From contig NZEH01000014.1 in assembly GCA_002690375.1 (NCBI GenBank), positions 9,160 to 19,854 of the forward strand: DNA of 10,695 nucleotides, written 5' to 3'. The DNA is from Dehalococcoidales bacterium. GTDB lineage: Bacteria > Chloroflexota > Dehalococcoidia > Dehalococcoidales > ARS1013. Positions 5,996 to 10,695 of this stretch are shown here, piece by piece; positions within the stretch are counted from its first letter, which is position 1, and every line of letters begins with the position of its first letter. The notes beneath the pieces are model-generated. The model searched no databases, was not told the DNA's origin, and saw only the letters and a program-made list of their open reading frames with translations. The translations under genes and the position numbers were made by a program.

Positions 5996-6547
5996 TCAAG
6001 GGGGATCCCTCTGGCTAACCGTATTTTGCTGCCACGTCGTGCGATGTAGTTCCATAAGCATAAATCTATATCTGCCTGAGCCCCGGTGTCCGTATGGAGT
6101 AAAACCGCATTTTTTAAAGCACTTCTGAGCCCGTTGGTTAGACTTTAGAGTCTTTAAGTAGATTCGCTTAAGGTTTGTCTTATCGAAAATATGGCTTACC
6201 ATGGTAGTTACGGCATCGGTGCCATAACCCCTATCCCAGTAATTGCGGTTGCCAATCATGAGGCCTAGCTCGGCTTCGCCTTTACTTTTACTGATATCAT
6301 AGTAGGCGCAGTTGCCGATGTGCTCGCCGTCTAGGGTTAAAATAGCAAACTGGTACTTGGCCAGTGGGAGATGATGTAGTTCATTGGCGTAGCTTAGTTG
6401 ATACTCTGTGAAACCGATGTTTAGTAGTGGAGCGGCATCAAGCCGTGTCAGTTCCGGGTCTGTTTTCCAGGCATAGTCATTGGGGGCATTGGCTAGGCTC
6501 TTATCACATAGCCTAACCTTACTGCCGTTAATCATCTGGGACTCCAT
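5996..6547 (-). CDS. GNAT-family N-acetyltransferase (RimJ/RimL-like)
   Basis: This 183-residue protein has the GNAT fold layout of the RimJ/RimL-type branch (Acetyltransf_3). IGNCAYYDISKSKGEAELGLMIG (77-99) covers the central strands. NYWDRGYGTDAV (102-113) is the acetyl-CoA pyrophosphate loop, and NQRAQKCFKKCGF (137-149) is the conserved C-terminal helix-strand. It would transfer an acetyl group from acetyl-CoA to an amine, often a protein N-terminus or small molecule; the substrate cannot be deduced. Two ATGs compete: 6545-6547, and 6533-6535 four codons later. The second has GGAG six bases upstream, so the true protein may be 179 residues (MINGSK...). It lies 88 bp after the PAC2 gene and 84 bp before the QueG-like gene, same strand, so cotranscription is possible but not tight. 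Confidence 0.85.
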   Translation of the reverse strand: MESQMINGSKVRLCDKSLANAPNDYAWKTDPELTRLDAAPLLNIGFTEYQLSYANELHHLPLAKYQFAILTLDGEHIGNCAYYDISKSKGEAELGLMIGNRNYWDRGYGTDAVTTMVSHIFDKTNLKRIYLKTLKSNQRAQKCFKKCGFTPYGHRGSGRYRFMLMELHRTTWQQNTVSQRDPP

Positions 6548-6635
6548 AATCTAAACTCTTAAAAGATGGGGGCTCAACTGCTTGGTGGATTGCTTCACTG
6601 TGGTGACTGAGTATAGCTTGATGTTTTCTTTAGCT

Positions 6636-7376
6636 CTATCCATCTGCTTCCTCATCCTCGCCACGTTCCCAGATAGGCTCGGTAAAGAAGTCAATATACT
6701 CCTCCATAACCTCAGCCGCTATCTGCTTCATTCTCTGTCTTGTCTCCCCGGCTAGCTGCTCTAGCTCATTGGTATCAATGCTAATGCCTATTAGCTTGGT
6801 TAGGGTATTTATTATTGCCAAGGCAGCCATCGGGTTCTGTAATCGGGCGGCATATGTCGGCACTTCCCCAAGCAGACAAATACCATCAATATCCCTTTCT
6901 TTGGCGACACCTAGAAGCAGTCCATTAAGTCCCGAAATTTGGAGGTTACCCCTTTGTACTAAATCATATCTTTCCAGTTCCTCAGCCATATTCTGGTTAG
7001 TACCTACTCCCCAGACCTTGGGTTGTTCGGTGTGGTGGATGCGGGTCAGGGCGGCGGCGCAGGTATATATCCGTTTGACCCCAAACCTTAGTCCGACATC
7101 AATGACACAGTTAGCCATTTCATAGCCCTTGGTGGCGGGTTGAGCCTCACCAGTGAACAGAATTAGGTCACTGGCACCGCCTTTAATCTTCCAGTAGTAG
7201 AACTTGCTCTCGGGGAACTGTGGCGCCTCCACCACGTTGTCTTTAACCAGTACGCCGATGGGGTCAAAAAAATCGGCTGCTCGGACTTCAGCCAGATCCT
7301 TAAAGTCCAGTTTTTTCAGTAGATAGCTGGCTACTATCATAGCCACATTGCTGATGCCTGGCCAGGTCGCCAGCAT
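6636..7376 (-). CDS. PAC2-family protein (start unresolved, coding continues to about 7427)
   Basis: The product belongs to the PAC2 family (named after eukaryotic proteasome assembly chaperone 2), whose bacterial members lack a firm function. The glycine motif ATWPGISNVAM (3-13) is followed by FFDPIGVLVKDNVVEAPQFP, LILFTGEAQPATKGYEMANCVIDVGLRFGVKRIYTCAAALTRIHHT and NGLLLGVAKERDIDGICLLGEVPTYAARLQNP..., all characteristic of the family; the C-terminus is acidic. The coordinates use the first canonical ATG, which lacks a Shine-Dalgarno site. Translation upstream in the same frame gives KDSVKLYARPKLNAPN, the N-terminal strand PAC2 proteins normally have, so the true start is probably farther up. 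The only well-placed candidate is ATT at 7427-7425 behind AGAGGAG, giving 263 residues. The gene lies downstream of tldD-tldE with no clear terminator between. A proteolysis link is only suggestive. Confidence 0.88.
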   Translation of the reverse strand: MLATWPGISNVAMIVASYLLKKLDFKDLAEVRAADFFDPIGVLVKDNVVEAPQFPESKFYYWKIKGGASDLILFTGEAQPATKGYEMANCVIDVGLRFGVKRIYTCAAALTRIHHTEQPKVWGVGTNQNMAEELERYDLVQRGNLQISGLNGLLLGVAKERDIDGICLLGEVPTYAARLQNPMAALAIINTLTKLIGISIDTNELEQLAGETRQRMKQIAAEVMEEYIDFFTEPIWERGEDEEADG

Positions 7377-7429
7377 ATTGGGTGCATTAAGCTTTGGTCT
7401 GGCATAAAGCTTTACTGAATCTTTAATCT

Positions 7430-7471
7430 TTAAGTTCTCCTCTCTTTGTTATTGGTTATAGGTAACCCCAT
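7430..7471 (-). CDS. Possible 13-codon mini-ORF before the PAC2 gene
   Basis: ATG at 7471-7469 is preceded by GGAGG with seven-base spacing, one of the best ribosome sites in the window. It opens a 13-codon frame (MGLPITNNKERRT) ending in TAA at 7432-7430. The frame differs from PAC2 by one base. Its last codons contain the PAC2 Shine-Dalgarno site, and its stop lies two bases before the candidate ATT start. It could be a coupling leader peptide, or the true PAC2 N-terminus separated by a one-base indel, or chance. Confidence 0.35.
   Translation of the reverse strand: MGLPITNNKERRT
7437..7443 (-). promoter_or_regulatory. Shine-Dalgarno site that sets the PAC2 start
   Basis: AGAGGAG on the minus strand is the only good ribosome-binding site near the N-terminus of the PAC2 coding sequence. 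The in-frame triplet nine bases downstream is ATT (7427-7425), not ATG, GTG or TTG. The site lies 61 bases upstream of the first ATG, too far to serve it. Confidence 0.6.
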
Positions 7472-7553
7472 CCCTTTCCCTCCCCCTTCTTCGTTGGAAG
7501 TGGAAGATTTCTTAAAGGAGCTTCGTCCCTCTTTAGCGCCCCTGACAAATGGC

Positions 7554-8858
7554 TTACCTCTTACTTGCTACCGAAAGGCTTGGACAGTAAAGAGACGGGG
7601 TATAGAGAAAACCACCAACCCACTTAGCATCACTGCCAATAGCTGTAATATCTTTAAGAACCTGATAAACATTGCCTGAAACCATAGTATCCTTGACTCT
7701 GCCTATTATTTTACCATTTTCTACTTTATAGCCCAACAATACATTGCCACTGAAATCACCGCCCAGAATGTTACCCTGTCCGGCGCCCATCAGGTATTCA
7801 ATAACCAGCCCTTCCTTTATGTCGCTTACCATTTCATTAAAGGTGGTACGGCCTGCATGGATAATAAATGTGCCTGGTGATGGGCTAGGCAGTCCACCGC
7901 CGGCTCGGCTGCCATTGCCGGTGCTCTTGGTGCCAGCTAGAGCAGCTGTCCTTAAGTCATAGAGGAAGTTGGCTACAGTTCCGGCCTCAATAAGGGGTGT
8001 GTGTCGGCTGGGGACTCCTTCATCATCGCAGGGGCGGCTTCCAGGGCGGTAGGCTATAGTTGTATCGTCCCAGAGACATAGGTCTTGGTTGAAGACTTGC
8101 TCACCGAGTCTATTTCCTATAGGTGAGGCCCCCTCAAGAACTATCTTGCCATTAAAGGCCGCCATCAAGGGGGCTATTAAGGCGCTGGCTACCCCATTTG
8201 GAGTAAAGATTACTGGCAGGCTCTGGCTTTGTACTGAGGCTCGGTTTTTAGCCCACTCTAGTTGATTGATCACCACATCAGTTATTGCCTTGGTTTCAAG
8301 CAGGGGATGGCATGAGCTTTCACCTTCACCAACAAAGAGCATGTCGTTCTCGCCGATGAGGCTGCCACTAATGCCTAGGTTAAAAATGCTTTTTTTGTAG
8401 TTTACTTCACCTCCGCAGGAGTTTATAATACTAACTGAGATAACATTCTTGGTCACCTCAGCCTCACAGACGATATCTGGGGTGTGGCCCCTCACAGTGG
8501 CTATCAGTTCCTCTCCCAGTTTAATCATTTCTTTTAGAGATATCGACTCGATCTTCCGGTCATATGTTTTAGTCTTGGGATAAGCGGTCGAAGCGGGGAG
8601 CTCAAACCCTGCTGGCATACCGAACTCGGCTGTTGCCAGTGCCATATCAACTAGTCGCTGGCTATCGGCTGGGTCAGTGGTAACGCCGTAGCCAATCTTG
8701 CCCTCCTTAATAATGCGTAGCGCCACAGTATGGCTTTGTTTGCTTTGGATGTGCTTTAAGCGGTTGGCTTCAAACTGGACCGGGGTCGCTTCAGAAGAAA
8801 CGATGAATACCTCAGCACCGTCAGCTATCTTTTTGGCTTGGGCTAGAATATTCTCCAT
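7554..8858 (-). CDS. tldE: TldE/PmbA metalloprotease partner subunit
   Basis: TldE forms a complex with TldD that degrades unfolded or linear peptides and, in some bacteria, matures modified peptides or antitoxins; it is cytoplasmic. The 434 residues match family length. It lacks the HExxxH zinc motif (aligned region TPNGVASALIAPLMAAF, about 219-235), as expected for the non-catalytic subunit. The paralogous block DDEGVPSRHTPLIEAGTV (278-295) aligns with DDEGVPASKTYLIREGKLV of TldD. STGNGSRAGGG (312-322), GAGQGNILGGDFSGNVLLGY (358-377) and VKDTMVSGN (388-396) are typical TldE motifs. The ATG directly abuts the tldD stop (TAGATG), with GGAGG eight bases upstream inside tldD, so the two are translationally coupled, fitting a fixed-ratio heteromer. 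Confidence 0.94.
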   Translation of the reverse strand: MENILAQAKKIADGAEVFIVSSEATPVQFEANRLKHIQSKQSHTVALRIIKEGKIGYGVTTDPADSQRLVDMALATAEFGMPAGFELPASTAYPKTKTYDRKIESISLKEMIKLGEELIATVRGHTPDIVCEAEVTKNVISVSIINSCGGEVNYKKSIFNLGISGSLIGENDMLFVGEGESSCHPLLETKAITDVVINQLEWAKNRASVQSQSLPVIFTPNGVASALIAPLMAAFNGKIVLEGASPIGNRLGEQVFNQDLCLWDDTTIAYRPGSRPCDDEGVPSRHTPLIEAGTVANFLYDLRTAALAGTKSTGNGSRAGGGLPSPSPGTFIIHAGRTTFNEMVSDIKEGLVIEYLMGAGQGNILGGDFSGNVLLGYKVENGKIIGRVKDTMVSGNVYQVLKDITAIGSDAKWVGGFLYTPSLYCPSLSVASKR

Positions 8859-10235
8859 CTATTTGCCTCCGACGAGACACTTACGAATTCGGATATGAGG
8901 GCTGCCATTAGACACCGGCAGGGGTGCTTGTTCTCCCTTGCCACAGCCACCGCCTTGGTTCATCTCTATGTCGTTACCAATGGCATCTATGTTCTTTAGG
9001 GTGGTAAATACATTGCCGCTAAGCACTACCGGTCGCAGCATCTCAGCAATCTTCCCATCTCGTATCATATAGGCTTCACCCGAAGAGAAGGTAAACATCT
9101 CCATACTGGTAGTGCCACCATACCAGCCCTTGACATATACACCTTCCTTGATGTCGGCCAGCATATCATCAAGAGAGACCGAATTTGGTTCAATGTATGT
9201 ATTAGTCATGCGGACAATAGGTGGATAGCGGTAGTTAACTGTTCTGGCATTGCCGGTAGGTTTTTCATTCATTTTGCCTGCCGTTTCTCTGGAGTGAAGC
9301 CGGCCGACTAACTTGCCTTCCCTGATAAGATAGGTTTTGCTGGCTGGCACGCCTTCATCGTCGTATTTGTAACTGCCGCGCAGGTCTGGCAGAATGGCGC
9401 TGTCAATGATGTTAAGCTCAGCATTACCAAATTCTTTACCCAGAGTCATAATCTCATGTAGCATTGGGTTTTCATAAACAAAGTCAGATTCAGATAGATG
9501 CCCAAAAGCTTCATGAACAAATACCCCAGCCAAGGTGGGGTCTAAAACTACGGTATATTCGCCTCCTTTTACCAGTGGTGCCGATAATAGCTCTACTGAG
9601 TGCTGTGCCATCTCTTGAATTTGCTGGTGAAGGCCCTTAATTTGGCTGAAATTACCGCTTGAACCCAAGCTTAAGTTCGCCTGTTGCACTTCGTTACTAG
9701 AAGTGGCAACCGCCGTCAGCCGCAGGCCAATATCGGCCCTCTCCTGCTCAATATAGCTCCCTGATGAACTGGCAAAGATTGTTTTCTTGTAGCTATCCCC
9801 GTAGCCGATGACCGAGGTCTTAAGCTTTGGTGTTTGCCAGATAAGCGCGTTGTATTCATCCAGTAGCTGTTTCTTTTCGGCTAATGGTATGACCACTGGG
9901 TTATTGTCTGCCTCGGCTGCCACTTTCTCAACCATTGAGGCTACAGGAGCGAGCTTGCTCTTTTCATTACCGGCATATTTAGCTTGTTTGAGGGCTAACT
10001 CTATCCGACTCGGAAGGTCATTAATGTCATTAAAGCTAGTAAACCCCCAGCCACCTCTTGATAAAACTCGTATATTGCCACCAATGGCAGTGGTTCTGCC
10101 GATGGACTCCAGTGCTTGGCCACGGTAGGTGATGTGGCTAGAATCACTCCTCTCAAGGTGAGCCTCAATATGATCGGCGTCATACACTTTGAGTGCTTCA
10201 GCTAGCTCATGACCGATGTCTTCAATAGCTGGCAA
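8859..10235 (-). CDS. tldD: TldD zinc metalloprotease subunit
   Basis: TldD carries the zinc site of the TldD/TldE peptidase and cleaves extended peptides drawn into the central cavity. The 458 residues contain HEAFGH (241-246), giving zinc ligands His241 and His246 and catalytic Glu242. Cys431 in GGGCGKG (428-434) corresponds to the third zinc ligand known from E. coli TldD. VLDPTLAGVFVHEAFGHLSESD and YDDEGVPASK are family hallmarks, so the enzyme looks active. The start is TTG at 10235-10233: GGAG lies eight bases upstream, an in-frame stop lies five codons upstream, and no in-frame ATG occurs until well inside the domain. It is the first gene of the minus-strand cluster and diverges from the 16S rRNA gene. 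No peptide precursor gene is visible nearby, so a housekeeping proteolytic role is most likely. Confidence 0.95.
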   Translation of the reverse strand: MPAIEDIGHELAEALKVYDADHIEAHLERSDSSHITYRGQALESIGRTTAIGGNIRVLSRGGWGFTSFNDINDLPSRIELALKQAKYAGNEKSKLAPVASMVEKVAAEADNNPVVIPLAEKKQLLDEYNALIWQTPKLKTSVIGYGDSYKKTIFASSSGSYIEQERADIGLRLTAVATSSNEVQQANLSLGSSGNFSQIKGLHQQIQEMAQHSVELLSAPLVKGGEYTVVLDPTLAGVFVHEAFGHLSESDFVYENPMLHEIMTLGKEFGNAELNIIDSAILPDLRGSYKYDDEGVPASKTYLIREGKLVGRLHSRETAGKMNEKPTGNARTVNYRYPPIVRMTNTYIEPNSVSLDDMLADIKEGVYVKGWYGGTTSMEMFTFSSGEAYMIRDGKIAEMLRPVVLSGNVFTTLKNIDAIGNDIEMNQGGGCGKGEQAPLPVSNGSPHIRIRKCLVGGK

Positions 10236-10270
10236 GAGTATCTCTCCCTAGGGGCTTATCGATTATGGTT

Positions 10271-10300
10271 AGTTTACCGAGTTTTCAGCATGGCTGTCAA
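10271..10300 (-). promoter_or_regulatory. Predicted promoter of tldD-tldE
   Basis: On the minus strand a perfect TTGACA -35 lies at 10300-10295 and TAAACT (4 of 6 consensus) at 10276-10271, with an 18-bp spacer. Expected transcription start near 10264 gives a leader of about 29 nt before the TTG start codon. The -35 lies about 30 bp from the -35 of the divergent rRNA promoter. Confidence 0.45.
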
Positions 10301-10330
10301 TTAATGTATGTTTGCCAGGCGAGGAACAAG

Positions 10331-10359
10331 TTGACAAAAAAAAGAGAGTATGATATCTT
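10331..10359 (+). promoter_or_regulatory. Predicted rRNA promoter
   Basis: A perfect TTGACA -35 lies at 10331-10336, followed by a 17-bp spacer beginning with an A tract and an extended -10, TGATATCTT, with TATCTT at 10354-10359. Expected transcription start is near 10366, about 70 bases before the 16S 5' end, a normal distance for an rRNA leader. Confidence 0.6.
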
Positions 10360-10364
10360 CTAGG

Positions 10365-10380
10365 TGCTGCCTCGGCAGCA
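10365..10380 (+). promoter_or_regulatory. Hairpin in rRNA leader (boxB-like)
   Basis: TGCTGC and GCAGCA flank a four-base CTCG loop, giving a perfect six-pair stem that two G-T pairs can extend. It lies at the predicted start of the rRNA transcript and just upstream of a boxA-like sequence, the boxB-then-boxA order of rRNA antitermination leaders. Four T residues follow, so on its own it could also look like a weak terminator. Confidence 0.45.
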
Positions 10381-10383
10381 TTT

Positions 10384-10396
10384 TGTACCTTAACAA
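10384..10396 (+). promoter_or_regulatory. boxA-like antitermination element in rRNA leader
   Basis: TGTACCTTAACAA matches the E. coli rRNA boxA TGCTCTTTAACAA at 10 of 13 positions. It lies about 40 bases before the 16S 5' end and downstream of a leader hairpin, the expected place for loading of NusB/NusE antitermination factors. Confidence 0.55.
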
Positions 10397-10434
10397 CTGG
10401 ATAGCGGAAGGAAGGTTCAAACGCAAAAAGTTTT

Positions 10435-10695
10435 TTTTTGGAGAGTTTGATCCCGGCTCAGGATAAACGCTGGCGGCGTGCCTAATGCATGCAAGTCGAA
10501 CGGTCCTTCATCTTTCGGGATGAAGGGTAGTGGCGAACGGGTGAGTAACGCGTAAGCAACCTACCCCTAAGTGGGGAATAACCTCGGGAAACTGGGGCTA
10601 ATACCTCGTGTGATCCTTCGCTGAAGGGTTAAGGATTAAAGCCTTCGGGTGCTTAGGGATGGGCTTGCGTCTGATTAGCTAGTTGGTGGGGTAAC
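10435..10695 (+). rRNA. 16S ribosomal RNA, 5' part (partial)
   Basis: This is the first ~261 nt of the small-subunit rRNA, running off the right edge. GAGTTTGATC at 10443-10452 corresponds to E. coli positions 9-18, which sets the approximate 5' end at 10435. GGCGGCGTGCC, GCAAGTCGAACGG, the V1 hairpin (CCTTCATC paired with GATGAAGG), GGCGAACGGGTGAGTAACGC and GATTAGCTAGTTGGTGGGGTAA follow in order. From memory the sequence fits Dehalococcoidia. The 27F primer region reads ATCCCGGCTCAG, where most bacteria have T at the third position of that CCC. Nine T residues (10431-10439) span the predicted 5' end. A leader with promoter, hairpin and boxA precedes it. Whether 23S and 5S genes follow cannot be seen. 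Confidence 0.96.

Noticed and set aside
7501..7553. Intrinsic terminator after tldE
   Set aside because: Only short imperfect stems such as CTTC/GAAG are present and no T run follows on the minus strand.
6636..10235. RiPP or bacteriocin cluster built around TldD/TldE
   Set aside because: No precursor peptide, cyclodehydratase, transporter or immunity gene is visible; TldD/E are common housekeeping proteins.
10365..10384. Intrinsic terminator before 16S rRNA
   Set aside because: The stem is short with only four T residues, and it lies at the start of the predicted rRNA transcript just before boxA, so a leader hairpin is more likely.

Overview
This window looks like chromosomal DNA of an anaerobic bacterium of the class Dehalococcoidia (phylum Chloroflexota). 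The main evidence is the 5' part of a 16S rRNA gene at the right edge. It resembles remembered Dehalococcoides-type 16S in the stretch after the 27F primer site and through V1 (GTGCCTAATGCATGCAAG, then AGTGGCGAACGGGTGAGTAA). The gene content fits a strict anaerobe: a folate-independent core methionine synthase, an iron-sulfur QueG-like reductase and a MaoC hydratase pair. Taxonomy is from memory of sequence features; no search was run.

Layout. (1) Positions 1-3962, minus strand: a tightly spaced operon read right to left, mtnA, mtnP, core methionine synthase, THEP1-type NTPase, and the N-terminal part of a glutamine-dependent NAD+ synthetase that runs off the left edge. mtnA and mtnP overlap by one base; other gaps are 6-49 bp. 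(2) Positions 3963-4280: a 318-bp divergent intergenic region with a promoter for each side and a purine-rich stretch. (3) Positions 4281-5187, plus strand: two adjacent MaoC/hot-dog genes, probably a heterodimeric enoyl-CoA hydratase. (4) Positions 5207-10235, minus strand: read right to left, tldD, tldE, a PAC2-family gene, a GNAT acetyltransferase and a short QueG-like double [4Fe-4S] protein. (5) Positions 10236-10695: a divergent promoter region, an rRNA leader with boxA-like element and hairpin, and the first ~260 nt of 16S rRNA.

How the genes work together. MtnP and MtnA carry out the first two steps after 5'-methylthioadenosine formation, and the next gene makes methionine from homocysteine, so the operon centres on methionine and S-adenosylmethionine turnover. 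TldD and TldE form a heteromeric metalloprotease. PAC2 follows in the same direction, possibly cotranscribed.

Most of the window is ordinary housekeeping DNA. The best hidden signal is at 7377-7490. PAC2 coding sequence clearly continues upstream of its first ATG, but no canonical in-frame start exists there. Instead there is a good Shine-Dalgarno site before an in-frame ATT, and an out-of-frame 13-codon mini-ORF with its own strong Shine-Dalgarno site that ends two bases before that ATT. I found no convincing new multi-gene defence, mobile or biosynthetic system, and no tRNA, CRISPR or insertion sequence.
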